42,212 nucleotides of DNA from Methylococcaceae bacterium (GCA_013141375.1 JABFRC010000324.1:1-42212), one strand, 5' to 3'. Shown: positions 27,819 to 37,578, numbered from the stretch's first letter. Numbers and translations are program-made. The notes: generated from the sequence alone by a model not told the origin.

Positions 27819-29249
27819 ATGGGGCAGGAAGTTCGTGAGAGAGTTTATTCAGATGCCGATTTTCAGCGGTTTCATCATCGCTTGATTGCGGAAACCGAGC
27901 TGCTCGCTAAACTCATTGATCATCGAGTATTTTCCAAAGCCAATCCCGTCGCCGGATTTGAAATTGAGGCCTGGCTGCTTGATGACGACATGCGTCCGGC
28001 ACCTTTAAACGATGCCTATTTAAAGTCATTTAATCACCCGCTGGCCGGGCCTGAGTTGGCCAAGTTCAATGTTGAATTGAACACCTTACCTTTACCTATC
28101 ATTGGCGATGTATTCAGCCGCATGCATCAAAACTTGCAACTTACCTGGCAGCAAGCCGAGCAACATGCCCGGCAAATGGATTTAAACCTGCTGATGATCG
28201 GTACCTTGCCCACGCTGCAGCAGCAAGACATGAATCTGGACAATATGTCCAACATGAATCGCTTCCGGGCGTTAAATGAGCAGATTTTACAAACGCGCCA
28301 CAAACCCATCATGCTGGATATTCCCGGTCACGAGCATCTTAAAATCGAGCACCATGATGTGATGCTGGAAGCGGCGACTACGTCGTTTCAGTTGCATGTA
28401 CAGTGTCCCTTTCAACTGGCTCATCATTACTACAATGCCTCGATAATGGCCTCTGCGGCGATGGTAGGCATTTGCGCCAATTCACCGTACCTATTTGGCA
28501 AGGATCTCTGGGAAGAAACCCGTATTCCTATATTTGAGCAAGCCGTCGCTAGTGGTGGTTATCGTGGAGCTTCAGAAGGGCCGCTGCATCGGGTTAGTTT
28601 TGGTTCGGATTTTGCCAGGCATTCGATATTGGAATGTTTTGTGGAAAATTTGCAGCATTTTCCCGTGCTGCTTGCCGAGACTTTCAATGATACGGCGGAA
28701 AGCTTTCGGCATCTTAGACTGCACAACGGCACTATCTGGCGCTGGAATCGGCCGCTGGTTGGCTTTGATGCCGATGGTGCGCCACATTTTCGCATCGAGC
28801 ATCGCACGCCGGCCGCCGGACCGACAGTCGTGGATATGATCGCCAATGCCGCGTTTTATTATGGACTGGTGAAAAATCTCAGTGATGAATGTGCGGCAGG
28901 GAAGGCGAATTTATCATTCACCCAAGCCAAGGATAATTTCTACCAAGCCGCACGGCATGGACTCGATAGCCATGTGGTCTGGTTTGGCGAGCATAAATTA
29001 AGATTATCTACATTGATTGAGCACGAACTGTTGCGACGAGCAGATTATGGTTTGCAGTCGCTGGGGATTGCGCCCTGTGATGTTGATGATTATCTTGATG
29101 TGATTCGTCAGCGAGTCGCCAGCCAGCACACCGGCAGCCGCTGGCAGCGCAGCTATATTAAGCAAAATCCGGGCGATTTTGCTGGGCTGACGCAGCGCTA
29201 TCTGCAGTTGCAACGCCAAGGCAATCCGGTTGCGGAGTGGGGTTTGTAG
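27819..29249 (+). CDS. GCS2-family carboxylate-amine (glutamate-cysteine-type) ligase
   Basis: A 476-residue protein of the GCS2/YbdK-like ligase superfamily. Signatures are AGFEIEAWLLD (about 45-55), KFNVELNTLPLP (about 87-98), the central HIEHHDVMLEAATTSFQLH-type block (about 175-195) and GTIWRWNRPLVGF near 305. These enzymes join an amino group to the gamma-carboxyl of glutamate or similar acids with ATP; the natural product here is unknown. There is no Shine-Dalgarno before the ATG at 27819. It is immediately followed by an aspartoacylase-like hydrolase gene, so the pair may make and process one amide compound. Confidence 0.85.
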   Translation: MGQEVRERVYSDADFQRFHHRLIAETELLAKLIDHRVFSKANPVAGFEIEAWLLDDDMRPAPLNDAYLKSFNHPLAGPELAKFNVELNTLPLPIIGDVFSRMHQNLQLTWQQAEQHARQMDLNLLMIGTLPTLQQQDMNLDNMSNMNRFRALNEQILQTRHKPIMLDIPGHEHLKIEHHDVMLEAATTSFQLHVQCPFQLAHHYYNASIMASAAMVGICANSPYLFGKDLWEETRIPIFEQAVASGGYRGASEGPLHRVSFGSDFARHSILECFVENLQHFPVLLAETFNDTAESFRHLRLHNGTIWRWNRPLVGFDADGAPHFRIEHRTPAAGPTVVDMIANAAFYYGLVKNLSDECAAGKANLSFTQAKDNFYQAARHGLDSHVVWFGEHKLRLSTLIEHELLRRADYGLQSLGIAPCDVDDYLDVIRQRVASQHTGSRWQRSYIKQNPGDFAGLTQRYLQLQRQGNPVAEWGL

Positions 29250-29266
29250 ATGAAATATGAAGTCGT

Positions 29267-30343
29267 TTGAAAACAATCAATCCGTTTAATATGAAATCTA
29301 TCTCAACCGGTAATTACGAACTCAAGCAATTCGACCGTCTCCCTGATGGAATTCTGGATGTTTCCGCTGAAGGCCTGCACTCGCTAATTCCAGAACCAGC
29401 GTTGTTTCATTTGCCTGGCAAGCGCGCTGATACTTTGTTTGTCTCAGTGCTGCTGCATGGAAATGAATCTACTGGGTTTTTGGCGGTGCAAAAGCTACTG
29501 CAAAAGTACCATGACCAAGTTTTGCCACGCGGGTTGACGCTGTTTTTTGGCAATACCCTGGCGGCACAAGCTAATCAGCGTCGACTGGATAATCAGCCGG
29601 ATTTCAACCGCATTTGGCCGGGAACCGTGTTGCCGGATTCCCCCGAAACGCGTTGGGCAAAACAGATTTGCGAGGTGTTGCGTCAGCGTCAGGTGTTTGC
29701 CAGTATTGATGTGCACAATAATACCGGCCTCAACCCGCATTATGCTTGTGTGAACAAGCTCGATAATGAATTTTTGCATCTGGGCTCTTTGTTTGGCCGA
29801 CTGCTGGTGTATTTCACGCTGCCCAAGGGCATACAATCCGGTGCCTTTGCCGAGTTTTGTCCGGCGGTGACACTGGAATGCGGTCATCCTGGTCAACCGC
29901 ACGGCACCGAGCATGCGTTTGAGTTTATCGATAGTTGTTTGCATTTATCGGAGTTTCCAAACCAACGGGTGACAAATCATGATGTGGATATTTTTCACAC
30001 AGTCGCGCAAGTCACCGTTGCCGATGAAGCTACCTTCAGTTTTAGTAACGATCAAGTCGACCTGCGCTTGAGTCATGCACTGGAAAATCTTAATTTTAAC
30101 GAAGTCGCGCCTGGCACCGTGATAGGTAAAACACGATCAAGCCAGATTCCGGTGCTAGCAAAAGATAACTTCGGACAATTAGTTACCGAACGGTTTTTCG
30201 CGATCAAAGATCAGCAGTTGCAGCTTACCCGACACACAATGCCGTCGATGCTGACGTTGGATGAGCGGGTGATTCGCCAGGATTGTTTTTGTTATTTGAT
30301 GGAGCGGTTGGAGATTAGTCCCATATCGGAGTCCGGGGCTTGA
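29267..30343 (+). CDS. Succinylglutamate desuccinylase/aspartoacylase-family zinc hydrolase
   Basis: The frame opens at TTG 29267, 17 bp after the upstream stop, giving 358 residues; ATG at 29291 is an alternative and neither has a strong RBS. The zinc site reads H64-GN-E67 (LLHGNESTG) with the later DVHNNTG histidine, and the catalytic glutamate is in LECGHPG near 205. These are the hallmarks of M14-type aspartoacylase/AstE amidases, which remove an N-acyl group. The substrate is unknown; position suggests a partner to the GCS2 ligase upstream. Confidence 0.85.
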   Translation: MKTINPFNMKSISTGNYELKQFDRLPDGILDVSAEGLHSLIPEPALFHLPGKRADTLFVSVLLHGNESTGFLAVQKLLQKYHDQVLPRGLTLFFGNTLAAQANQRRLDNQPDFNRIWPGTVLPDSPETRWAKQICEVLRQRQVFASIDVHNNTGLNPHYACVNKLDNEFLHLGSLFGRLLVYFTLPKGIQSGAFAEFCPAVTLECGHPGQPHGTEHAFEFIDSCLHLSEFPNQRVTNHDVDIFHTVAQVTVADEATFSFSNDQVDLRLSHALENLNFNEVAPGTVIGKTRSSQIPVLAKDNFGQLVTERFFAIKDQQLQLTRHTMPSMLTLDERVIRQDCFCYLMERLEISPISESGA

Positions 30344-30393
30344 TCTGAACTAGCGATAGTCAACATTGATATCCAACTCATCCGGATTTTTCC

Positions 30394-30822
30394 TTGTCTT
30401 CAGATTCTTTAATTACCCCAGACCTTATTCAGGCTTATCTCGAAACGCACTATCTTGTGGGAGGCGATTTGCCGATGACTTTAAAGGTTGGTCTGTTTAG
30501 TTCGGCATTAGCAAATCTTCATAAGACATTTCATGTTGAGTGCAGCGTATTTACTACCGCGTTCAATCCCTTTAGTTGTGTCGTTGACGATGACATCAAT
30601 ATTGCTAGGCAAGCTTTATTGAAACAAGATTTGCTCGAGCAGGGGCTGATATTTATTGAGGGTATTGGTCGACACCCTTCAGGAAATTGGCCGGGTGAGC
30701 CGAGTTTACTTGTGTTGGGCGTGCCGTTGAAAGCTGCGAAAAATCTGGGAACACGGTATGAGCAAAATGCTGTTATCTGGAACGGATTAGATGCGGTGCC
30801 GCAATTGATGTTATTGCGATGA
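30394..30822 (+). CDS. DUF3293 protein
   Basis: A 142-residue protein that starts at TTG 30394; no in-frame ATG precedes residue 28. The segment TAFNPFSCVVDDDINIARQ, GIGRHPSGNWPGEPSLLVLG and the C-terminal YEQNAVIWNG match the DUF3293 family, which has no known function. It lies 50 bp after the hydrolase and may be the last gene of the plus-strand run. Confidence 0.85.
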   Translation: MSSDSLITPDLIQAYLETHYLVGGDLPMTLKVGLFSSALANLHKTFHVECSVFTTAFNPFSCVVDDDINIARQALLKQDLLEQGLIFIEGIGRHPSGNWPGEPSLLVLGVPLKAAKNLGTRYEQNAVIWNGLDAVPQLMLLR

Positions 30823-30849
30823 TTTGTTCAATAGCATCACCTGGTGATG

Positions 30850-31050
30850 TCAGCAACAATCGTTTAATAGAGTGATTACCGCATCTTCACAACCGCCACA
30901 GCCCATGCATGCACCGGTTTTTCTTGAGACTTCATCCAAACTCTTGAAGCCGCTATTAACCAATTGCTTGATTTTTTCTTCAGTCGTTCCGCTGCAGTGA
31001 CAGAGGACGATGGCTGATTTTTCCGGTTGAGTTTCGTTCATGGCTAGCAT
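30850..31050 (-). CDS. BFD-like [2Fe-2S] ferredoxin
   Basis: A 66-residue protein with C17-H-C19 followed by C48, C51 and C54 (ACMGCGGC). This fits the bacterioferritin-associated ferredoxin pattern, where C-x-C and C-x2-C hold a [2Fe-2S] cluster. Such proteins help release iron from bacterioferritin or serve in reductases. The frame begins at 31050, directly after the stop of the upstream membrane protein; ATG at 31041 is an alternative. It is convergent with DUF3293. Confidence 0.85.
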   Translation of the reverse strand: MLAMNETQPEKSAIVLCHCSGTTEEKIKQLVNSGFKSLDEVSRKTGACMGCGGCEDAVITLLNDCC

Positions 31051-31257
31051 TTACAGTCTGATAAAATAGGGCAGGGCTATCAGGGCAATACATGCACTGA
31101 CTAATAGCGCAACTGAATCGATAAAGTAAGGCAGCACCATGAGTGCCAAGCCGGAAATTAGGGGGATGAGCCGATGTTGCTTTTTACCGTATATAAAAAA
31201 TCCCAAACCAATCGAACTAAATACTACGCCCCATAGCATTAATGCTTCATCTGTCAT
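31051..31257 (-). CDS. Small membrane protein
   Basis: A 68-residue protein with two or three membrane segments: about 7-24, then 31-45 and 48-66, with a basic loop (GKKQHRL) between. I recognise similar short conserved membrane proteins in proteobacteria, but no function. Its stop codon abuts the ATG of the BFD-like gene, so the two form a tiny operon. Confidence 0.7.
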   Translation of the reverse strand: MTDEALMLWGVVFSSIGLGFFIYGKKQHRLIPLISGLALMVLPYFIDSVALLVSACIALIALPYFIRL

Positions 31258-31403
31258 TTTAGTCCTGTTGTTATATTGGTAATTTATAAATCAACGCCGT
31301 ATATAGACGTTGACAAAATACTGCAGATTTGAGAAATATCAAAATCAGCAATCACTGCTATTCTGATTCAATATATTAGGTAATATTTGTTAAAGGCTAG
31401 AGT

Positions 31404-32558
31404 ATGTCGTCCACGCATCCCATAGTGATTCCCCGTCTCTTCGAGAGTGATTCTACGCTCAACGAAAGGCTGAGTATTTTGCATGATCGTATACTTGCTG
31501 CAATTCCGGTAGTAGATCGTATTGCGGTGGCAATATATGACGCGGCAGAAGATAAGCTTAAAACATTTGTCAATAGTACCCGTAAGGGCGAAGCGATCAC
31601 CTCCTACGACTTTAAACTTTCAGATAGCCCTTCACTTCACAAATTGGCAATGAGTGGAGAACCTAGGGTAATTAACGAAATTCAGGAGATTATCAGGGCA
31701 AGTTCATTGCACTCAAACTGGTTGTTAAAACAGGGTTATCGATCGTCTTACACATTGCCGATTTATGATAATGGTGAGTTTATTGGCTTCGTATTTTTCG
31801 ATTCAATGGAACAAGCGGCCTTTACCCAAGAAGTTCAGCGAGATCTTAGCTTGTATTGCAGCCTGATAAATATGAGTATTTCCAGCGAGTTTGCAGCGGT
31901 CAGATCCATTGTTGCTTCTGCAAAAGTCGCAAGAGATTTTGCGCATTTACGTGATTTTGAAACAGGTTCACATCTTGAACGAATGGCGCGTTACTCAAGA
32001 CTGATTGCAAAATCAATAGCGCCTGCCTATACCCTGAGTGACGAGTTTGTCGAGCATGTGTTGTTATTCGCTCCACTGCATGATGTCGGCAAGATTGGTA
32101 TTCCTGATAATGTGCTGCTCAAGCCGGGAAAACTCGATGCCGCCGAGCGTAAAATAATGCAATCTCATGTCGTTAAAGGAGTTGAGATTGTCAAAAAAAT
32201 TCTTGGCGATTTTGCGCTCCAACATCTGCCTGACTCAAAGATCATGCTCAATATGGTCAAATATCACCATGAATTCCTTGATGGCTCGGGCTATCCACAT
32301 GGCTTAAAAGGCGATCAAATTCCAATTGAAGCAAAAATTGTGACTGTTGCCGACATTTTTGATGCACTCACCGGTAAGCGACCTTATAAGCCAGTCTGGT
32401 CAACGAATGAAGCCTTCGACGAACTGAATAGAATGGTTGCTGCAGGTAAACTCGATGCTGACTGTGTTGCCGCCATAGAGCGCAATGCCGAGGAAATCGA
32501 TAGTATTCGGGAACGCTATCAGGATACCGGTACTTTTGGACCACACTTCCGGCCTTAA
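31404..32558 (+). CDS. GAF and HD-GYP domain phosphodiesterase
   Basis: A 384-residue cytosolic protein. A GAF sensor domain covers about residues 15-165. The HD-GYP domain runs from about 185 to 350, with H226-D227 (LHDVGKIGIPDNVLLKPGKL), H288-H289-E290, DGSGYPHGLKG and DIFDALTGKRPYK. The metal and GYP motifs are intact, so it should break down c-di-GMP. An AAAGG ribosome binding site precedes the ATG at good spacing. It shares c-di-GMP logic with the PilZ protein at 19332, though 12 kb away. Confidence 0.92.
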   Translation: MSSTHPIVIPRLFESDSTLNERLSILHDRILAAIPVVDRIAVAIYDAAEDKLKTFVNSTRKGEAITSYDFKLSDSPSLHKLAMSGEPRVINEIQEIIRASSLHSNWLLKQGYRSSYTLPIYDNGEFIGFVFFDSMEQAAFTQEVQRDLSLYCSLINMSISSEFAAVRSIVASAKVARDFAHLRDFETGSHLERMARYSRLIAKSIAPAYTLSDEFVEHVLLFAPLHDVGKIGIPDNVLLKPGKLDAAERKIMQSHVVKGVEIVKKILGDFALQHLPDSKIMLNMVKYHHEFLDGSGYPHGLKGDQIPIEAKIVTVADIFDALTGKRPYKPVWSTNEAFDELNRMVAAGKLDADCVAAIERNAEEIDSIRERYQDTGTFGPHFRP

Positions 32559-32565
32559 CGAAATC

Positions 32566-33078
32566 CTACAACACCATGATCAGAAAATATAAGGCAGCCA
32601 CCAAGGCATAGAAAGCCAAGGTATAGGCCAAATATACTTTCCATAAGCTGAAGCCCGAGCCTTTAAAGGCGGCGGGGCTAAAATCATAAAGCTTTTTTCG
32701 CGTAGTATCAGACAAGATTTTGTAAGCCTGATTGATGTCCGCCAGCCTGGTGGGCGAGACGCGATACTTCAGTGCCAAGGCAGTATAGGCCGCATCAATT
32801 ATCTGGGCGTCAGCGCTATGGCGTAAGCCCAACACCTGATAATAATCTGATGCAGGTATAGAAGTTCCTCTGCGTTGATCATATTTTACTTTCGAGAGTG
32901 GTTCTGACAAGTGCCGGTAGGCTTCATTGATTTCTGCCATGATACGATTGGCTTGTTCCTTCTTGCCGACTTGTTTATCCGGATGATTGCGGTGTGCCAG
33001 CTGCTTAAATACCGCTCGAATGACTTCCGGCTCAGCATTTTCAGCCAGTCCCAAAATACGGTAGTAATCTTTAGCCAT
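32566..33078 (-). CDS. Membrane protein with tandem J-domains
   Basis: A 170-residue protein with an N-terminal J-domain (about 4-66) that has the HPD motif at 32-34 and the EINEAYRHLSE helix. A second J-like repeat (about 75-132, YYQVLGL... DINQAYKILSD) has no HPD: SPTRL stands in its place. A C-terminal membrane helix lies at about 148-168. Only the first repeat could stimulate DnaK. It ends 7 bp from the convergent HD-GYP gene, with no terminator between. Confidence 0.88.
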   Translation of the reverse strand: MAKDYYRILGLAENAEPEVIRAVFKQLAHRNHPDKQVGKKEQANRIMAEINEAYRHLSEPLSKVKYDQRRGTSIPASDYYQVLGLRHSADAQIIDAAYTALALKYRVSPTRLADINQAYKILSDTTRKKLYDFSPAAFKGSGFSLWKVYLAYTLAFYALVAALYFLIMVL

Positions 33079-33266
33079 TAAAGAATTCTCTTAGAAAGAC
33101 TCTACCAGGAGATTTTGCGAATACTTGCTCAAACAAAAACATGTCCAGGATCTTTATCCGTATGATTACCTGGACGGGTTCAATTACAGACATGACGGGC
33201 TTAGATAGTGTGTTATTTAATGAATTTAGGCGCCTTATCTTTTTTCTATTAATGACACTAGGCCAC

Positions 33267-33584
33267 TTACTTCTGAATAAGAGTACGAATGCCTGCGGGC
33301 ATTTGTAATTCCGTTCTATCCCAACCTTCCAGCTCCAGAATTTCATCCAGACATTGCTCCATAAGCTGATGGGCTTGTTTTGTGACGGCGGCAATTTTTT
33401 CGTGAACTTGAGTATGCACTTCGCTTTCTGATGGCATATCGAGGCAGGTTTTCTGGTAGTCGAATAATTTACGCAAGTTAGTGATTTGCATGCTGATGTG
33501 AACCGGGCAGGCGCAAGTGTAAAGGCTTGCTTGCTCGTTGATGATGGCAAGTTGTAGGGCGGTAAATTTGTTGTCAAGGTTCAT
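33267..33584 (-). CDS. Conserved hypothetical, predicted helical
   Basis: A 105-residue protein starting at ATG 33584, where GAGGAG lies 6-7 bases upstream; the ATG two codons earlier would overlap its own ribosome binding site. It is helical and acidic at the C-terminus, with a CACPVH cluster at about residues 24-29 and other cysteines near 47 and 79. It could bind a metal or form disulfides. I do not recognise the family. Confidence 0.65.
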   Translation of the reverse strand: MNLDNKFTALQLAIINEQASLYTCACPVHISMQITNLRKLFDYQKTCLDMPSESEVHTQVHEKIAAVTKQAHQLMEQCLDEILELEGWDRTELQMPAGIRTLIQK

Positions 33585-33832
33585 CGTCATCTCCTCTTTA
33601 AATTATTATTATTTTTATGCGCAAGTTGATCATTATTGCGCGGCACATCATACCCCCATTGCTTTGGACTGTGTTTAGTTAGTCAATGTTAAAAAGGCTA
33701 AAATCCTAGAGTGGAGCAGAGATTTATGCGAAGACATCATCTAAGTAGATGCGTATTACTTGGGTTTTAGGGCGGTTGTTTTGAACGATTGAAATTGCAA
33801 TAAAAAGGTCGGCACTACACAAAAGCTATATA

Positions 33833-34654
33833 TTAGCTTCCCCAACGTGTCGGATTTAGTAGCTCAGTAAAAGGAATTCCACCGAGTATTACTTTGAGAG
33901 TCCATTCATCCGATGGAGCTGTCCACCCGTGCCCAACTCCAACATGTAAGCGATAATTGCCTAAAGAAATATCACTGACCAGATAGGTGGTGTGGCTTTG
34001 TTGATTTCCGGAAGAAAAATGGCTGAACTGGCCAAAATCGGCATAGTGCTCAATGCCGACATGAATATTTTCAATTGCCTGGTGAGTGATTTTTAAGCCG
34101 GGAGCTAATACCGGAACCTGGCTAGGTCCGGTTAAATCTAATTGCAAAGATGGGTTGAACGCAACTAACCAATCACCGCTATAGTGACCAATAATCGGCC
34201 GTATTTCCATGCCGACAGGTTGCTCGGAATATCGCCTGGGCACTAGGCCAATTTCCGTATTCAGGCCGAAGAAGAGTTCGGGATTATCTGCATTGAGCCA
34301 CTTCACCCGGATTTTGGCATCGTCCAGCAGTGTGGTGCCTTTGTTGGGTGAGATGCTCATCGGCAGATACAAGCCGAATTCAATATGATCAGACCAGCCG
34401 TAAGAAAATTCCGGGGTGAAAGCTAAGATGCCATCAGGCGGCAGTTCACCATTGTATACAGCTTGTTTGCGCCCGTTGATGACATAGTTACTGTGCATCT
34501 CCAAGGCAAATTGTCCGGGCTGGTTGATGCTCATATCGTAAACCTGGATTTCGTCGTAGGCAGACGCAGGGGAACTCATCACGACCGAGTAAATCATGAA
34601 GAGAGGAATAATCGATTTAGAGTTGTTAGGCTTAGAGTGGCTATTTGAAATCAT
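33833..34654 (-). CDS. Outer-membrane-like beta-rich protein
   Basis: A 273-residue protein with a signal peptide (about 1-31, ending in SSPASA). A mature part of alternating amphipathic strands follows, with GLNTEIGLVPRR, PSLQLDLTGP and HVGVGHGWTAPS among them, consistent with a small beta-barrel. No named family is recognised. It is preceded by a hairpin that ends the upstream gene. Confidence 0.7.
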   Translation of the reverse strand: MISNSHSKPNNSKSIIPLFMIYSVVMSSPASAYDEIQVYDMSINQPGQFALEMHSNYVINGRKQAVYNGELPPDGILAFTPEFSYGWSDHIEFGLYLPMSISPNKGTTLLDDAKIRVKWLNADNPELFFGLNTEIGLVPRRYSEQPVGMEIRPIIGHYSGDWLVAFNPSLQLDLTGPSQVPVLAPGLKITHQAIENIHVGIEHYADFGQFSHFSSGNQQSHTTYLVSDISLGNYRLHVGVGHGWTAPSDEWTLKVILGGIPFTELLNPTRWGS

Positions 34655-34763
34655 GCTAAGACGGAGCAGCGTCCAAATTCAATGGACAGGCAAAAACTTG
34701 GGGCGAATATAGCTTTTTAATTAACGTTGAGCAACGTAATGATTAACTTGAAGAGATTAAGAA

Positions 34764-34787
34764 AGGGGCTGCTGAAATTGAGCCCCT
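34764..34787 (-). terminator. Terminator-like hairpin after the 98-residue gene
   Basis: AGGGGCT (34764-34770) and AGCCCCT (34781-34787) pair over a 10-nt loop, followed on the minus strand by TTTCTTAAT. It lies between the 98-residue gene and the beta-barrel gene. Confidence 0.6.
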
Positions 34788-34846
34788 ATTTTAACGAATG
34801 TTCGGTGAGTCGATGTGCTGATTAATGATGTTTTAGATGTAAATAA

Positions 34847-35143
34847 CTACATCGACATGGACATCTGGGGGTTTTCAAACGCCGGCTGTGCGCGTTTGCG
34901 TTCATTATGCATTTTGCCTAGCGTTGCTTGTGCCTCGTTTCGAAATTTAAAAGGCCCATGAAATGCGGCATCATTATTGAATTGTCTTGCGCGAATATGT
35001 TCCGGCCAGTTGACGACATAATAGCCAGGGGCTAATGGTTCGCCATGTTGGGTGCAATAACTGCGCTGATACGATTCTGCATCTACCAACCAGAAATCGC
35101 GAATGACGGTCACTACTTCGAAAATATCGTAATCTGCTTCCAT
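34847..35143 (-). CDS. Hypothetical protein, 98 residues
   Basis: A strong AAGGAAG ribosome binding site precedes the ATG. The protein is soluble and aromatic-rich (RDFWLVDAESYQRSYC, then PGYYVVNWPEHIRARQF). It ends in a basic, Gln/Met-rich tail. There is no signal peptide or membrane helix, and I do not recognise the family. Confidence 0.65.
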   Translation of the reverse strand: MEADYDIFEVVTVIRDFWLVDAESYQRSYCTQHGEPLAPGYYVVNWPEHIRARQFNNDAAFHGPFKFRNEAQATLGKMHNERKRAQPAFENPQMSMSM

Positions 35144-35568
35144 TAAAAAACTTCCTTTGAATAACAGTGATTAAAGAATAATGGCTGTGATTTTGGATAT
35201 TTACGGCCATCTGCAAAGCGGGCGATTTTACTGAGCCAAATCAATCTAGTCTGTATTCAACTTCACACTTTATAGGGCTTTGTTATGAGCAGGGTAGTTG
35301 TTGGTGCGTTGGAGTAGAAGTCGACCGCTTGAAGATCACTAAAAAGAGATTCTCGACTTCGGTCGGCCATGGCCTTTGTGCCGGAACTTTGCTAAAAATA
35401 AATGACTCGCGGTATTTGAGTATGTGTACGAGAGTTATCCGTAGTCGAATGCAGGGGGAAGTCAATTTGTGGATTGAAAGCCAATGTCTTCTAAGCTTAA
35501 TTCACCCGCTATTCAGCAATTGCCAATTATTATTTACCCAGGCATTTTATCAATAGGGGGATACGGCA
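35144..35568. other. Intergenic region between divergent genes
   Basis: 425 bp between the 98-residue gene (minus) and the Gly/His-rich lipoprotein gene (plus). Short frames on both strands lack recognisable content. Promoters for both genes should lie here; I cannot assign boxes. Confidence 0.4.
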
Positions 35569-35757
35569 ATGAGCATGGCAATGAAATCTTTAGTTCTCGG
35601 CAGTCTGATGCTGTTATTAAGCGCCTGTGTGTATTATCCTCACGGCGGACGCGGTAGTTATGGAGGTGGATCGTATTACGGTGGTGGTCATGGCGGCTAT
35701 CATGAAAACAATTTTCATGGTGGCAGAAGGCATGGTCACGGTGGTGGTAACCGATAG
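35569..35757 (+). CDS. Gly/His-rich small lipoprotein
   Basis: A 62-residue protein with a lipoprotein signal: hydrophobic core about 7-18 and lipobox LLSAC with Cys20 as the lipidated residue. The mature part is short and made of GGG, GGH, YGGG and HGG units with at least seven histidines. This suggests a metal-binding (Ni, Zn or Cu) surface, but low complexity also allows a purely structural role. A purine-rich GGGGGAT stretch lies about 7-13 bases before the ATG. Confidence 0.75.
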   Translation: MSMAMKSLVLGSLMLLLSACVYYPHGGRGSYGGGSYYGGGHGGYHENNFHGGRRHGHGGGNR

Positions 35758-35863
35758 AAACGATAATGGCGGATTAGTCAGTCGATAAATTTAAGAAAAA
35801 GCCGCAAGCAAAACACCGTGGGGCAGAGATTCAAGTCCGAAGCTTGATTAATGCAACTGAAAT

Positions 35864-36073
35864 TTATTTCCTTAACGGATCAAGTAGCGGCTTAAGTCCA
35901 TTGTGATCCATTTCCTGCATCAGGGCCAATAACCTGCCCAGTTCACCGCTTGGAAAGCCCTCTCTGGCAAACCAGTTAAGGTAGTGCCCCGGCAAATCAG
36001 CGATCACTCTGCCCTTATACTTGCCATAAGGCATGACAACCGTGACCAGTTTCTGTAAATCTTCAGGCTGCAT
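35864..36073 (-). CDS. DUF3820 protein
   Basis: A 69-residue protein matching the DUF3820 pattern: MPYGKYKGRVIADLPGHYLNWFAREGFP, seen here in parts (PYGKYKG, DLP..YLNWF). It is sometimes annotated as a quorum-sensing-regulated virulence factor, but its biochemical role is unknown. The ATG has a weak upstream site. Confidence 0.82.
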   Translation of the reverse strand: MQPEDLQKLVTVVMPYGKYKGRVIADLPGHYLNWFAREGFPSGELGRLLALMQEMDHNGLKPLLDPLRK

Positions 36074-36287
36074 ATTGGTATTGAGGTCAGAGATTGAGTA
36101 GTGCCGGTGCTTGAGAATTTTAAGCCAATAACTTATTGATTCTGAATGATGGTTTTGAGCATATACTAACCTTACGCAAAAAGTTAGTAGTGATAAGAAG
36201 ATATATTTTTTACGTCTACTGGTTTGAAAATAGACTGGTTTTCTTTAGAACTAAGCTACGTAAGTTGTGGGTCAAATTAGAAAAAAA

Positions 36288-36479
36288 ATGACGGCTAAAA
36301 TTTTCCAAAATATTCTTATTGGCGTTGTGGTACTTACCATTTTTGGAGCCATCCTTTGGCTAAATAACTCATACGAGCGTATGAAAAGTGATTGTGAAAA
36401 AATGGGTGGAAGTTTTTATTCCATCTCTTTTACCCAAAACATTTGTGTTGAGGGAACTATTGTTCACGAACTTAAGTGA
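36288..36479 (+). CDS. Small single-pass membrane protein
   Basis: The frame opens at GTG 36267, but ATG 36288 gives a more natural start: 63 residues, MTAKIF, then a membrane helix at about 6-24. A short periplasmic part with two cysteines follows (DCEKMGG...QNICVEG), likely disulfide-bonded. No family is recognised. Confidence 0.55.
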   Translation: MTAKIFQNILIGVVVLTIFGAILWLNNSYERMKSDCEKMGGSFYSISFTQNICVEGTIVHELK

Positions 36480-36551
36480 ACTCAGATTATTGTTAGTCAG
36501 CAACAGTCTTGCAAACAGTACAGCTCGATTTGATGATTGCGCGAGTGGCCG

Positions 36552-37117
<566 letters not shown>

Positions 37118-37578
37118 AGGGTGCCGCTTGGTCTGAATATTGGTGATGGCGTCGATGCACAAGGTACTGCGCGCTGGGAAGCGGTTGCTAATGGTAACAA
37201 CGGCCCAGCTGCTGGTCGTGAACTGGAAATTGCCGACTTGTTAAAATTCATCAAGCATCAGCAGGTCAACAATATCGTGTGGCTGACTGCCGATGTATAT
37301 TATGCAGCTGCCCACTACTATGATCCAAGTAAAGCGCAAACTAAGGATTTTGCACCGTTCTGGGAGTTTATCGCTGGACCTTTGAATGCTGGTACTTTCG
37401 GTCCGCAAGTGTATTCACCAAGGTTCCGCCAGCAGGGCAGGTCAATCTATCGCCATATGCGGGACTACAGTTCTTTGGTGAAGTCAATATAGACAGAAAG
37501 ACACGTGCGTTAACCGTTGATTTCAAGGATATCAACGAAGCAAGCGTATTCAGCAAAACCTTGTCTGCTGAAGAGTAA
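37118..37578 (+). pseudogene. 3' remnant of a phoD-type alkaline phosphatase gene, frameshifted
   Basis: The frame starts in mid-gene at the IS21 junction (PLGLNIGDG). It carries EAVANGNNGPAAGRELEIAD and NIVWLTADVYYAAAHYYDP, both typical of the C-terminal half of PhoD phosphodiesterase/phosphatases. A frameshift near 37400 breaks it. After it, VFTKVPPAGQ...LQFFGEVNIDRKTRALTVDF reads on in another frame to a TAA at 37576-37578. The 5' half is absent from the window, including the other side of the IS remnant, so the locus has suffered deletion. Confidence 0.87.

Noticed and set aside
30835-30849. A CATCACCTGGTGATG palindrome between convergent genes
   Set aside because: Loop too small and no T-run for a terminator, and no second copy was noticed; likely incidental.
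33071-33577. A 168-codon minus-strand frame
   Set aside because: It overlaps the 105-residue gene in another frame; the latter has the good ribosome binding site and a more natural composition.
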